64,000 nucleotides of DNA from Bacillus glycinifermentans (GTDB lineage Bacteria > Bacillota > Bacilli > Bacillales > Bacillaceae), in NCBI RefSeq assembly GCF_001042475.2, contig NZ_LECW02000026.1, positions 1 to 64,000 on the forward strand. The letters are read 5' to 3'. A program made the translations under genes and the position numbers. Of the stretch, positions 53,775 through 63,079 are shown one piece after another; position 1 is the stretch's first letter; every line of letters starts with the position of its first letter. Below the pieces are notes generated by a model. That model saw nothing but the letters and a program-made list of their open reading frames with translations. It ran no database searches and was not told where the DNA came from.

Positions 53775-54002
53775 CTACATACGGACAATGACCGATCCGC
53801 CGCCGCCCGATGTGCAGACGCGGTTTTGCTGTTCCTCAATGGAACGCAGCAGCTGATTGTTGCTTTCCATCAGCTTGATCAGCAATGCCATTTGATCCTC
53901 AAGGCTTTTCAGTCTTTCAGTCATCTGCTGCGGGCTTTGACCCGGCGGCAGATGTGAGGCAGCGGGCGGGTAATGCGTTTCAGAATTCCATTTTGAATAC
54001 AT
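53775..54002 (-). CDS. Small coiled-coil protein with Gly-rich tail, function unknown
   Basis: 75 residues: a Pro-rich head (HYPPAASHLPPGQSP), a heptad-like helix (MTERLKSLEDQMALLIKLME), and a C-terminal CTSGGGGSVIVRM. AGGAGG precedes ATG on the minus strand with ten bases between. No family is recognised. A short coiled coil with a Gly-rich strand end would suit a self-assembling coat or surface protein, but there is no direct sign of sporulation control. Confidence 0.6.
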   Translation of the reverse strand: MYSKWNSETHYPPAASHLPPGQSPQQMTERLKSLEDQMALLIKLMESNNQLLRSIEEQQNRVCTSGGGGSVIVRM

Positions 54003-54099
54003 AGTAAATGTGCCTCCATCATCTAAACTTATGTACCTTATTTTATGAACGCTAAAATCGCATTGTTCGCCTAATTTGGACGAAAAGGAGCAGAGGAAG

Positions 54100-54330
54100 A
54101 TGTATGTAACGATAAAAGAAACAGCAGAATACTTGTCGCTGTCAGAGGCCTATATTGAACAGCTCATCAGGGAAAAGAAGATCAGAGCCGTTCACGACGG
54201 GCGGCAATTTTTAATCAACAAAGAACAATTCAGCACACATTTGGAACAGATGGAAAAATATAAAGAACTCGTCGAAGCGATCCTCAATGAACCGATCCCG
54301 GAAGATCCGGATGTAAAGGACGAAGATTAG
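54100..54330 (+). CDS. Small excisionase-like helix-turn-helix protein
   Basis: 76 residues. The N-terminal 50 match the MerR-like/excisionase DNA-binding domain (VTIKETAEYLSLSEAYIEQL, then GRQFLINKEQF as the wing); the C-terminus is acidic (EPIPEDPDVKDED). AAGGAG lies nine bases before ATG 54100; an in-frame TTG at 54076 is before that site and is rejected. No integrase or other phage gene is near, so it is more likely a house regulator than a phage excisionase. The target is unknown. Confidence 0.72.
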   Translation: MYVTIKETAEYLSLSEAYIEQLIREKKIRAVHDGRQFLINKEQFSTHLEQMEKYKELVEAILNEPIPEDPDVKDED

Positions 54331-54588
54331 TACACCGTAAAAACGTTATGTAAACTAAATCTGATAAATAAGTCACAATTCAGGAAATGAAAGGGATGAA
54401 AAAAGTCGCTTTAAACAAGTTTTAGACGATTTTATCTCATTTCCTAAACAATCGCGTTCATTTTTTGTTCAAAAAATGTTATTATTTAATAGTAAAATAT
54501 ACATCGTGTTTTGAGATTGCAAGTTTTTCAGTTCCATTGCTGAAAAAGCAAGACAAACACACTTGGCAGTTCTTCTTTGCGGATTTGT

Positions 54589-54606
54589 TTGTGCATAAAT
54601 TCACAA
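54589..54606. promoter_or_regulatory. Rex operator upstream of yjlC-ndh
   Basis: TTGTGCATAAATTCACAA matches the Rex consensus TTGTGAA-N4-TTCACAA with one half slightly degenerate. It lies about 65 bases before yjlC, inside a larger inverted repeat (GGCAGTT ... AACTGCC, 54574-54635). Rex senses the NADH/NAD ratio, so NADH dehydrogenase would be derepressed when NADH is high. Confidence 0.82.
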
Positions 54607-54668
54607 ACCGAAACCAAAAAACTGCCTTCAAAAAATAGCACATTGCTTATTGTAAAGGAGAATTGGTT

Positions 54669-55091
54669 ATGCCGGAAACAATCGATCAAACAAACGAATC
54701 TGTTAGTCAAAGCCAACGTGATCTTATTGATCAGCTGTTAAAGCCTGAAGTGCAGGAGTCTTTGACTGTCCTAGTCGACCAGCTTCCAAAGCTGACTGAA
54801 CTGGTGAACATTTTGACGAAGTCTTATGATTTCGCGCAATCCGTAGCAACTGATGAAGTATTAAAAAGCGATACTGTAGGTGCCATTACAGAAATTCTTG
54901 AGCCGGTAAAAGATACGGTGAAAGAAGTAGCGGCGACAGCGATTGAAGCTAAAGACCGCGCCGATGAAAGCAACGAGGTGATCGGACTGTTCGGCCTCTT
55001 AAGAATGCTGAAAGATCCGCAGGCTCAAAAACTGTTCCGCTTTGTCCAAAGCTACCTGCAAATCATGTCAGAACGCGAAAAACAAAAATAA
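54669..55091 (+). CDS. yjlC: DUF1641 protein YjlC
   Basis: 140 residues, matching the B. subtilis YjlC length. It is a helical acidic protein with the DUF1641 pattern (VDQLPKLTELVNILTKSYDF; ESNEVIGLFGLLRMLKDPQ). It is co-transcribed with ndh (39 bases between) under Rex. Its function is unknown; the conserved pairing suggests a role in attaching or regulating the NADH dehydrogenase or another redox enzyme. ATG 54669 has AAAGGAG before it. Confidence 0.9.
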   Translation: MPETIDQTNESVSQSQRDLIDQLLKPEVQESLTVLVDQLPKLTELVNILTKSYDFAQSVATDEVLKSDTVGAITEILEPVKDTVKEVAATAIEAKDRADESNEVIGLFGLLRMLKDPQAQKLFRFVQSYLQIMSEREKQK

Positions 55092-55133
55092 ACACCTTCA
55101 GAATATATTTAGAATAAGGACGGAGGATTCATG

Positions 55134-56312
55134 ATGTCAAAACATATTGTCATTCTAGGCGCTGGTTACGGCGGTTTACTTTCTGCTTTAACAGTGCGCA
55201 AACATTACAGTAAAGAAGAAGCAAAAGTTACGGTGGTCAACCAATACCCGACTCACCAAATCATTACGGAACTGCACCGTCTTGCGGCAGGAAACGTATC
55301 AGAACAAGCGATCGCAATGCCGCTTACAAAGCTTTTCAAAGGAAAAGACATCGACCTTAAAATTGCAAAAGTGAACTCTTTTTCCGTTGATAAAAAAGAA
55401 GTGGCTCTATCAGACGGCACAACGTTAACATACGATGCACTCGTTGTCGGCCTTGGTTCTGTAACGGCTTACTTCGGCATTCCTGGCCTTGAAGAAAACA
55501 GCATGGTACTGAAATCCGCAAACGACGCGAACAAAATCTTTAAGCATGTTGAAGAACGCGTGCGCGAATACTCTATAACAAAAAATGAAGCTGATGCAAC
55601 GATCCTGATCGGCGGCGGCGGTTTAACAGGCGTTGAGCTTGTCGGCGAGCTTGCTGACATCATGCCGAACCTTACGAAAAAATACGGCGTAGACCCTAAA
55701 GAAATCAAATTGAAACTGGTTGAAGCAGGTCCGAAAATCCTTCCTGTTCTTCCGGACGATCTTATCGAACGCGCGACTGCAAGCCTTGAAAAACGCGGCG
55801 TTGAATTTTTAACAGGCCTTCCTGTCACAAATGTAGAAGGTAATGTCATTGATCTGAAAGACGGATCAAAAGTGGTTGCCAACACATTTGTTTGGACCGG
55901 CGGCGTACAAGGAAACCCGCTTGTCGGCGAATCAGGTCTTGAAGTCAACCGCGGACGCGCGACTGTAAACGAATTCCTTCAGTCTACATCACATGAAGAC
56001 GTGTTCGTTGCCGGAGACAGCGCCGTTGTCTTTGGTCCAGACGGCCGTCCATACCCGCCGACAGCGCAAATTGCATGGCAAATGGGCGAACTGATCGGAT
56101 ACAACCTGTATGCATACTTAGAAAACAAATCATTGGAAACGTTCAGCCCTGTTAACTCAGGTACGCTTGCAAGCCTTGGCCGCAAAGACGCGGTTGCTAT
56201 CATCGGCGCCAACTCAACAGCCTTGAAAGGTCTGCCTGCTTCCCTGATGAAAGAAGCGAGCAATGTCCGCTACCTAAGCCACATTAAAGGTCTGTTCAGT
56301 CTCGCATACTGA
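55134..56312 (+). CDS. ndh: Type II NADH dehydrogenase Ndh (YjlD)
   Basis: 392 residues with the two dinucleotide folds of NDH-2: FAD motif VILGAGYGGLLSA at the start and NADH motif LIGGGGLTGVELVGELAD near residue 160. The quinone-site motif AQIAWQMGELIG lies near residue 315 and an amphipathic C-terminus (VRYLSHIKGLFSLAY) attaches it to the membrane. It oxidises NADH and reduces menaquinone without pumping protons, and is the main aerobic NADH dehydrogenase in Bacillus. It lies behind yjlC and is controlled by Rex. Confidence 0.96.
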   Translation: MSKHIVILGAGYGGLLSALTVRKHYSKEEAKVTVVNQYPTHQIITELHRLAAGNVSEQAIAMPLTKLFKGKDIDLKIAKVNSFSVDKKEVALSDGTTLTYDALVVGLGSVTAYFGIPGLEENSMVLKSANDANKIFKHVEERVREYSITKNEADATILIGGGGLTGVELVGELADIMPNLTKKYGVDPKEIKLKLVEAGPKILPVLPDDLIERATASLEKRGVEFLTGLPVTNVEGNVIDLKDGSKVVANTFVWTGGVQGNPLVGESGLEVNRGRATVNEFLQSTSHEDVFVAGDSAVVFGPDGRPYPPTAQIAWQMGELIGYNLYAYLENKSLETFSPVNSGTLASLGRKDAVAIIGANSTALKGLPASLMKEASNVRYLSHIKGLFSLAY

Positions 56313-56322
56313 TAAAATTCCA

Positions 56323-56360
56323 ACGCTACTTATAGTGTAAACGATAAGTAGCGTTTTTTT
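56323..56360 (+). terminator. Terminator of yjlC-ndh
   Basis: ACGCTACTTAT and ATAAGTAGCGT arms followed by TTTTTTT. Confidence 0.9.
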
Positions 56361-56474
56361 ATGCCCTAAATTTGACGGGAAAATGAAATATTTTGAAATT
56401 TGGCCCTTAAAAAAAGTATATCCGGCCCCTTTTTGCAATAAAGTATTAAAACATGCCTAAAGGGGAGGACATAC

Positions 56475-57959
56475 ATGAACAAGACCATTAAGATCAGCTT
56501 GTGCATCATGATGATTGCCGTATTGGCGCTCTTCTCCCGCCTCAATCCGGAAGAGCCCGCCGCCGTTGCTGCAGAAAATAAAGACGGGCTGTCCGCTGAG
56601 CTTGACCGGCTTTTAAAAGAAGAGCCCGCCTTGCAGGGGGCGCTTGCCGGAATCAGTGTCAGATCCGCCGAAACCGGAGAAGTCGTCTACAATCATATGG
56701 GGGACGTCCGGCTGAGGCCCGCATCGAGCCTCAAGCTTCTGACAGCTGCAGCTTCGCTTTCTGTGCTTGGCGGGGATTATACGTTTGCGACAGAGGTGCT
56801 GGCTGACGGTACGGTGAAAGGGAAAACCTTGAAAGGAAACCTCTATATAAAAGGGAAAGGGGATCCTACGCTGCTCCCGGCCGATTTTGATCAGATGGCA
56901 GAAGATCTCAGCCAAAAAGGGATTACGCGCATTCGCGGAAATCTGATCGGGGATGATTCCTGGTATGATGATGTCCGCTATTCGCCTGACGTATCCTGGA
57001 GCGATGAACATACATATTACGGCGCACAGATTTCCGCTCTTACCGCGTCGCCGAATGAAGACTATGATGCCGGCACGGTCATCGTCGACGTCAATCCCGG
57101 CCGAAAAAGCGGCGGCAAACCGGCGGTGACGGTCTCCCCGAAAACGGAGTATGTAAAGATTGCCAATCATGCCAAAACCGTACCGGCCAACGGGAAAAAA
57201 GACATCACAATCGAACGGGAACACGGCACAAATACGATCCAAATCAAAGGAACGATTCCAAAGGAAGCATCAAAAGTCAGAGAATGGGTCGCGGTTTGGG
57301 AGCCGGCGGGCTATGCGCTAGATTTGTTTAAACAGGCGCTCGACCGGCAAGGCATTCAAGTGCTTGGAAAAGTAAAAACCGCAAGCACCCCGAATAACGC
57401 TCGCCGCATCATAGTCCACCGATCGATGCCGCTTTCGGAACTGATCGTGCCTTTTATGAAACTCAGCAACAACGGCCATGCCGAAACGCTGGTCAAGGAA
57501 ATGGGGAAGACGGTCAAAAAAGAAGGCAGCTGGGAGAAAGGGCTTGAGGTTTTACATAAGAAGCTTCCCGATTTTTTAGTCGATCCGGACAACGTCCTTC
57601 TGAGAGACGGTTCAGGCATCTCCCATATCAATCTCATCACCGCGCATCAGATCACAAGCCTGCTGTATTCCGTACAGGATAAACCATGGTTTTCCTCTTA
57701 TCTTCGTTCACTGCCCGTTTCCGGTGAAAGCGACAGAATGGTTGGGGGAACATTGCGCAACCGGATGAAAAAACCAGAGCTCAAAGGCAAAGTCAAGGCA
57801 AAAACGGGCTCTCTTTCGACAGTCAGTTCATTATCCGGCTATGTCGAAACGAAAAGCGGGAAAACGTTGATTTTCTCAATTATCTTAAACCAGCTGCTGG
57901 ATGAAGAAAAAGGAAAAGAGATCGAAGACAAGATCGCTGAACGATTGGCCGGCCAATAA
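56475..57959 (+). CDS. dacC: D-alanyl-D-alanine carboxypeptidase DacC (PBP4a)
   Basis: 494 residues with a signal peptide ([15 protein letters not shown]) and a class-C low-molecular-mass penicillin-binding protein domain. Catalytic motifs are SSLK (Ser84, [10 protein letters not shown]), the SxN-type KLSNNGHAE, and KTGSLS near residue 440. A large insert domain between the first and second motifs is typical of PBP4a. It removes or cuts terminal D-Ala in peptidoglycan outside the membrane. GGGGAGG precedes ATG. In B. subtilis it is expressed in stationary phase under sigma-H and lies near yoxD and gltAB. Confidence 0.94.
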   Translation: MNKTIKISLCIMMIAVLALFSRLNPEEPAAVAAENKDGLSAELDRLLKEEPALQGALAGISVRSAETGEVVYNHMGDVRLRPASSLKLLTAAASLSVLGGDYTFATEVLADGTVKGKTLKGNLYIKGKGDPTLLPADFDQMAEDLSQKGITRIRGNLIGDDSWYDDVRYSPDVSWSDEHTYYGAQISALTASPNEDYDAGTVIVDVNPGRKSGGKPAVTVSPKTEYVKIANHAKTVPANGKKDITIEREHGTNTIQIKGTIPKEASKVREWVAVWEPAGYALDLFKQALDRQGIQVLGKVKTASTPNNARRIIVHRSMPLSELIVPFMKLSNNGHAETLVKEMGKTVKKEGSWEKGLEVLHKKLPDFLVDPDNVLLRDGSGISHINLITAHQITSLLYSVQDKPWFSSYLRSLPVSGESDRMVGGTLRNRMKKPELKGKVKAKTGSLSTVSSLSGYVETKSGKTLIFSIILNQLLDEEKGKEIEDKIAERLAGQ

Positions 57960-58023
57960 CAGCAGCTTCCCTTGCTCCTGGGCTGTTCCGGGACAGCCCC
58001 GATTTTTTTCAAAAGTTATAAAG

Positions 58024-58046
58024 AAGGCCCTTCTAAGGGCTTTTTT
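58024..58046 (+). terminator. Terminator of dacC
   Basis: AAGGCCCTT / AAGGGCTT stem followed by TTTT. Confidence 0.75.
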
Positions 58047-58235
58047 CCATTTCTACAGCATTATAAGATTCGTGTCTCCTTTTGAATCCGCAAAGCGAAA
58101 AGTGAAAGATCATTAATTTTCCTCGTCCCCGGCAAATACCGTTTCTATTAATAGTAAATATTCATATGATTTAAATATTAATGTGCAAGTCGAAATCTAT
58201 AGTCATCATCAATAGATGTAAAAGGAGGGCGACGT

Positions 58236-58847
58236 ATGCCGCTGCATAAAAAAATCAAAAAACAAAAGGAGGAAAATCTCAGGAAGCCTCTGTTGGCGTC
58301 AACGGCAACACCGGGGACAAATCTATTGAAAGGAAGGGCAGCTAGATCAATTCAGCAAAGCCAACAAAATCAACTTAATGAAGTGTTACCGACAGGAGGT
58401 GCAGCAGACCCGCCATCAGCATTCAGGGCTAGTAGAGGTGGACCTCAACCTTTAACTATATCTGCAACAACGGAAGTCATATATAATATAGAAGAATTGG
58501 ATCTGCTTGAGGAGTATAATACTGCTACAGGGGACTTTATCGCACAGCAGGCAGGTTTATATTCGTTCAATGCAAGTATTTTCTTTGTCCCAGAAACAGA
58601 CGGAATACCGTTTTTCGTGAGTCTATATATACGAAGAAATGGTGGCATCGAAGCCGCAACAGAGGCTGCTAATACAGGCAATGGAAGGATTTCAGTGGTA
58701 CCAAGTGTCTCTGCTGTCCTTCAGTTACAAGCAGGAGATTTAGTAGACGTAGCCGCTACAACCAGTATAGACGGAGAAATTAGCCCTTTACCGGTTTATG
58801 CACCTTATACACGTTTTGAAGGAGTCTTTATACCTGAAGCGGAATAA
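58236..58847 (+). CDS. C1q/TNF-like domain protein with basic N-terminus
   Basis: 203 residues. A very basic head (MPLHKKIKKQKEENLRK) and a Gln-rich linker lead to a beta-rich domain (about residues 75-203) with the C1q/TNF jelly-roll pattern: NTATGDFIAQQAGLYSFNAS, then FFVSLYIRRNG, LQLQAGDLVDVAA, TRFEGVFIPE. In Bacilli such domains cap exosporium and other surface filaments (BclA C-terminus). No signal peptide is present, so the protein is either in the mother cell or on the spore. AAAAGGAGGG sits before ATG. Composition is more AT-rich than in dacC. The domain call rests on pattern, not on a search. Confidence 0.65.
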   Translation: MPLHKKIKKQKEENLRKPLLASTATPGTNLLKGRAARSIQQSQQNQLNEVLPTGGAADPPSAFRASRGGPQPLTISATTEVIYNIEELDLLEEYNTATGDFIAQQAGLYSFNASIFFVPETDGIPFFVSLYIRRNGGIEAATEAANTGNGRISVVPSVSAVLQLQAGDLVDVAATTSIDGEISPLPVYAPYTRFEGVFIPEAE

Positions 58848-59265
58848 AACGTTTAAATGAAGATCGCGAATGAAATAGGCCCTTCTCAAATTGGGAAGAG
58901 CTATTTCATTTCTTCGGCCTGCAACATCCAAAAATGTAACGAGGTTTGTGTTTCACTTTACATCCACGACATGAAAAAGCTGAAATTTGTGCAATGGATT
59001 TTCCCTTTTGTACTTCGGTTTCTTGATCTTTTAAAAAGGGCAGCCGCTTAATAAACCACACAGAGCTCGCGGGTAAAACGGGACGTTTCCTATAAAATTC
59101 TATAATATTGAATCCGGGAAATTAGCGTTAAAAGCGGGAAATACCAGCCATCATCCTCTTATATTTTTGAGAAACAAGCCAATTTTTAAGGGAGTAATGC
59201 CTTATTCATCGGGCTGGTAATGAATGATATAATGGCCAATATTCACTAAAAAAGGAGGCGTAATC
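58848..59265. other. 418-base intergenic region
   Basis: It holds a terminator-like hairpin for the preceding gene (GAAATAG ... CTATTTC, 58872-58907, followed by ATTTC) and the ribosome site AAAAAAGGAGG for the next gene (just before 59266). A 64-codon frame at 58857-59051 lacks a ribosome site and crosses the hairpin; it is not called. Nothing else is evident. Confidence 0.5.
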
Positions 59266-59667
59266 ATGAATCGCAGCAAAATCGGGGCCGTATTGTTCAC
59301 TGCAATGTGCACGCTTTTATTGCCGTTTTCTACTGCGTTTGCAAGCGGCGCACAAACCGCAGGAGCCGGCGAATGGGACAAGCTCGGCACGTATACCTAT
59401 ATTTACTCCAGCAAGCCGGTCTATTCCAGCGGAGGAGATTTTAGAGTCTGCCTGTCTTCAAGCGCCGGCTTTTCCTTGACAATTCATCTTTATGAAGATG
59501 ATCCAGGGAGCAATCAAGACGAATACGTCGGGGCAAACTATTTTTCTCCCGGTGAATGTCATACTTTTAAGAATATTGGTAAATTTGTAGATGGAGATAA
59601 TCGTAAGGCAGAATTCTATGCTTACGATTACTCCGGCAAATATGTGACCGTTACGTTTTATGATTGA
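59266..59667 (+). CDS. Small secreted protein, function unknown
   Basis: 133 residues with a clear Sec signal peptide (KIGAVLFTAMCTLLLPFSTAFAS; likely cut after AFA). The mature part of about 105 residues is beta-rich and aromatic (LGTYTYIYSSKPVYSSGGD, SPGECHTFKNIGKFV, YVTVTFYD) with two cysteines that could form a disulfide. Such small beta-sandwich proteins include antimicrobial and protease-inhibitor families, but I recognise no specific one. The ribosome site AAAAGGAGG is excellent and a terminator follows, so it is a well-formed single gene. Confidence 0.75.
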   Translation: MNRSKIGAVLFTAMCTLLLPFSTAFASGAQTAGAGEWDKLGTYTYIYSSKPVYSSGGDFRVCLSSSAGFSLTIHLYEDDPGSNQDEYVGANYFSPGECHTFKNIGKFVDGDNRKAEFYAYDYSGKYVTVTFYD

Positions 59668-59677
59668 TTTTAGATGA

Positions 59678-59708
59678 CCCCGCTGCTCTTTGAGTCGGCG
59701 GTTTTTTT
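59678..59708 (+). terminator. Terminator of the small secreted protein gene
   Basis: CCGC / GCGG stem with TTTTTTT directly after. Confidence 0.7.
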
Positions 59709-59847
59709 GTCTCTTTTGTTTTATATAACAGTTAAATAAAAACTTTTTATTATTATACTACAGATTTGATTGTTGAGTTTTCCTCCATAGCTCGTCATCT
59801 TCAATTTGTGTATGTTCTGAGAACTTTGTTCATAACTTCACATATTG

Positions 59848-59891
59848 TGTGACTTTTTTCACATTCAAAACTGTTCTACCCAACATAAGAT
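59848..59891 (+). promoter_or_regulatory. Fnr-dependent promoter of pflBA
   Basis: A perfect Fnr box TGTGA-N6-TCACA lies at 59848-59863, and a -10-like TAAGAT at 59886-59891 puts the box centre near -41.5, the class II activation position. Anaerobic induction by Fnr is expected. Confidence 0.8.
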
Positions 59892-59941
59892 AAAAATGTA
59901 GTATCTGTTATACAAATCGAATGATAAAAGAGGTGGATGAC

Positions 59942-62166
59942 ATGGAACAATGGAAAGGCTTCACTACGAATGTATGGCAAAAAGAAGTGAACGTGCGAGA
60001 TTTCATTTTGAACAACTTTCAGCCCTATGAAGGTGACGAATCGTTTCTGCAGCCTCCAACCAAAGCAACAACCGCATTGTGGGATCAAGTGATGGAATTG
60101 TCGAAAAAAGAGCGCGAAAACGGCGGGGTTCTCGATATGGATACGGAAATCGTATCAACGATTACCTCACACGGCCCGGGGTATCTGAATCAAGACCTGG
60201 AGAAAGTTGTCGGCGTTCAGACAGATGCGCCGTTTAAGCGTTCTCTTCAGCCTTTCGGCGGAATCCGCATGGCAAAGCAGGCCTGTGAGTCTTACGGTTT
60301 TGAATTAGATCAGGAAGTAGAACGAATTTTTACCGATTACCGGAAAACTCACAACCAGGGTGTATTTGACGCGTACACAGATGAAATGAAGCTTGCCCGT
60401 AAAGTCGGCATCATTACCGGGCTACCGGATGCATACGGACGCGGCCGGATCATCGGGACTACCGGCGGGTCGCTCTTTACGGCGTCGATTTCTTAATCAA
60501 TGAAAAGAAAAAAGATGCGGCCGCCACTTCAAAGCTCATGACTGAAGAAAACATCAGGCTGCGTGAAGAGCTGACCGAGCAGATTCGGGCCCTGCACGAA
60601 TTGAAAGAAATGGCAGCCCGATACGGCTTCGATATTTCAGAGCCGGCTTCAAACGCAAAGGAAGCGTTTCAATGGCTGTACTTTGCATATTTAGCTGCCA
60701 TCAAAGAACAAAACGGAGCGGCGATGAGCCTAGGCCGCGTCTCGACTTTCCTGGATATTTACATTGACAGGGATTTGCAGAACGGGGTACTGACGGAGCA
60801 GGAAGCTCAAGAACTTGTCGACCATTTCGTCATGAAGCTGCGCTTAGTCAAATTCGCCCGCACCCCGGATTACAACGAATTGTTCAGCGGCGACCCGACG
60901 TGGGTAACCGAATCAATCGGCGGAATAGCTCATGACGGACGTCCTCTTGTCACGAAGAACTCTTTCCGTTTTCTTCACACGCTCGATAATCTGGGGCCTG
61001 CACCCGAACCGAACTTAACCGTGCTTTGGTCTGTCAGACTGCCTGAACGCTTTAAACAATATTGTGCAAGCATGTCCATTAAAACGAGCTCGATCCAGTA
61101 TGAAAACGATGACATAATGCGTCCCGAATACGGCGATGATTACGGGATCGCATGCTGTGTATCGGCGATGGCAATCGGCAAACAAATGCAGTTTTTCGGG
61201 GCACGCGCCAACTTGGCGAAAGCGCTTCTATACGCGATTAACGGCGGAAAAGACGAAAAGCATAAGGTTCAAGTCGGACCGGAAATGCCGCCTGTCACAT
61301 CAGACGTTCTGGAGTACGACGAAGTGATGCATAAGTTTGATCAAACGATGGAATGGCTTGCAGGGCTGTATATTAACACGCTGAATGTGATCCATTACAT
61401 GCACGACAAATACTCCTATGAACGAATCGAAATGGCGCTTCATGACACCGATATTCTCCGTACAATGGCAACAGGCATCGCAGGATTGAGCGTTGTGGCC
61501 GATTCGTTAAGCGCTATCAAACATGCAAAAGTAAAAGTGATCCGGGATGAAAACGGCATCGCCGTTGATTTTGAAACAGAAGGCGATTTCCCTAAATACG
61601 GAAACAACGATGACCGCGTGGACAAGATTGCTGTCGAGATTGTTGAAACATTTATGAAGAAGCTGCGCAAACATCAAACATACCGCCAGTCGCTTCCGAC
61701 GATGTCCATCTTAACGATTACATCAAACGTCGTCTACGGGAAGAAAACGGGAAATACGCCTGACGGCCGCCGGGCAGGAGAACCGTTTGCCCCTGGAGCA
61801 AATCCGATGCACGGACGCGACACAAAAGGTACGCTTGCTTCCCTTTCATCGGTCGCAAAACTGCCTTACAGCTATGCGATGGACGGAATTTCGAATACGT
61901 TCTCGATCATTCCGAAAGCTCTCGGCAAAGACGATGCAAGCCGGGCCGTCCATTTAGCGAGCATACTTGACGGATATGCCAAAAAAGCGGGGCATCACTT
62001 AAATGTCAACGTATTCAACAGGGAAACCTTGCTTGATGCGATGGAGCACCCGGAAGAGTATCCGCAGTTAACCATTCGCGTATCTGGCTATGCCGTCAAC
62101 TTCATTAAGCTGACAAAAGAACAGCAATTGGACGTGATCAGCCGTACGTTCCACGAAACAATGTAA
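59942..62166 (+). pseudogene. pflB: Formate acetyltransferase (pyruvate formate-lyase) PflB, frameshifted
   Basis: Two frames together encode a full PFL of about 741 residues. The first (to 60496) runs MEQWKGFTTNVWQKEVNVRD to GRGRIIG and then diverges. The second picks up the expected [13 protein letters not shown] and continues to the stop at 62166. The break is GGG at 60455-60457, where four G would keep the frame ([16 protein letters not shown]). Downstream, the adjacent catalytic cysteines ([13 protein letters not shown]) and glycyl-radical loop ([10 protein letters not shown]) are present. The enzyme splits pyruvate into acetyl-CoA and formate in fermentation. Either the host has lost PFL or the base was missed in sequencing. 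B. subtilis lacks this gene. Confidence 0.92.
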
Positions 62167-62224
62167 CTTAAAATAAGGCGGGGCGCCCTTTTACGCTCCG
62201 CTCCCATCACAAGGGGGGATCTTC

Positions 62225-62992
62225 ATGATGAACGGACGCATCCATTCGATTGAAACATTCGGTACCGTCGATGGTCCAGGGATTCGATATGTCGTTTTTA
62301 TGCAAGGGTGTTTATTGCGCTGCCAATTTTGTCATAATGCAGATACATGGGAAATCGGAGCGGGACGGGAAATATCCGTTTCCGAAATCGTCGATGACGT
62401 TCTCTCATACCTCCCGTATATGGCGTCTTCCGGCGGCGGGATCACGGTCAGCGGAGGAGAACCGCTTTTGCAGCTTCCCTTTTTGACAGAACTGTTCAAG
62501 GCGTGCAAACAACGCGGCATTCATACGGCGCTCGATTCTTCAGGGGGATGTTATTCAAAAGCACCGGCGTTTCAGGAACAGATCAGCGAATTGATGCAAT
62601 ATACGGATCTTGTTTTGCTCGATCTTAAACAAATCAATCGCAAAAAGCATCTGGAACTAACCGGAATGCCGAATGACCACATCCTCGATTTCGCGAAATT
62701 TCTCAGCGAACGTCGTATCCCTGTCTGGATTCGCCACGTTCTCGTTCCGGGGGTTACGGATATTGACGAAGATTTAAACGAACTCGGAACGTTTATCGGC
62801 GGACTTTCGAATGTCGAAAAGGTGGAGGTTCTCCCATATCATAAACTCGGCGTCTATAAGTGGGAAGCGCTCGGCCTTGAGTACCCTTTAAAAGGAATCG
62901 AACCCCCTGCTGAAGAACGGGTTGAACATGCATACAAATGCTTAACCGCTCATATCAACCGCAGGCAGCCGTTTACCGAAACGCTTGCATAA
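62225..62992 (+). CDS. pflA: Pyruvate formate-lyase activating enzyme PflA
   Basis: 255 residues of the radical SAM family with C29-C33-C36 (CLLRCQFC) binding the 4Fe-4S cluster, GGGITVSGGEPLLQ as the SAM/GGE motif, and RHVLVPGVTD and VEVLPYHKLG later. It installs the glycyl radical on PflB. It lies 58 bases after pflB with a GC-rich inverted repeat between. The start is ATG 62225 or 62228 behind AAGGGGGG. The intact activase next to a broken pflB is worth noting. Confidence 0.95.
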   Translation: MMNGRIHSIETFGTVDGPGIRYVVFMQGCLLRCQFCHNADTWEIGAGREISVSEIVDDVLSYLPYMASSGGGITVSGGEPLLQLPFLTELFKACKQRGIHTALDSSGGCYSKAPAFQEQISELMQYTDLVLLDLKQINRKKHLELTGMPNDHILDFAKFLSERRIPVWIRHVLVPGVTDIDEDLNELGTFIGGLSNVEKVEVLPYHKLGVYKWEALGLEYPLKGIEPPAEERVEHAYKCLTAHINRRQPFTETLA

Positions 62993-63008
62993 AAGCGTTC
63001 GTTTTTTA
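62980..63008 (+). terminator. Terminator of pflBA
   Basis: AACGCTT / AAGCGTT stem followed by CGTTTTTTAT; the left arm includes the last pflA codons. Confidence 0.75.
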
Positions 63009-63079
63009 TAATAGTAAAACAGATGTGAGACACATACGTCGAACGGCAATACAATTTAAAAAGCAGGGTGGACAGCATA

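Noticed and set aside
54100..54330. Reading the excisionase-like gene as a sign of a prophage
   Set aside because: No integrase, attachment repeat or phage structural gene is nearby; this domain is common in chromosomal regulators.
58857..59051. 64-codon frame after the C1q-like gene
   Set aside because: It begins before and runs through a terminator-like hairpin and has no ribosome site.
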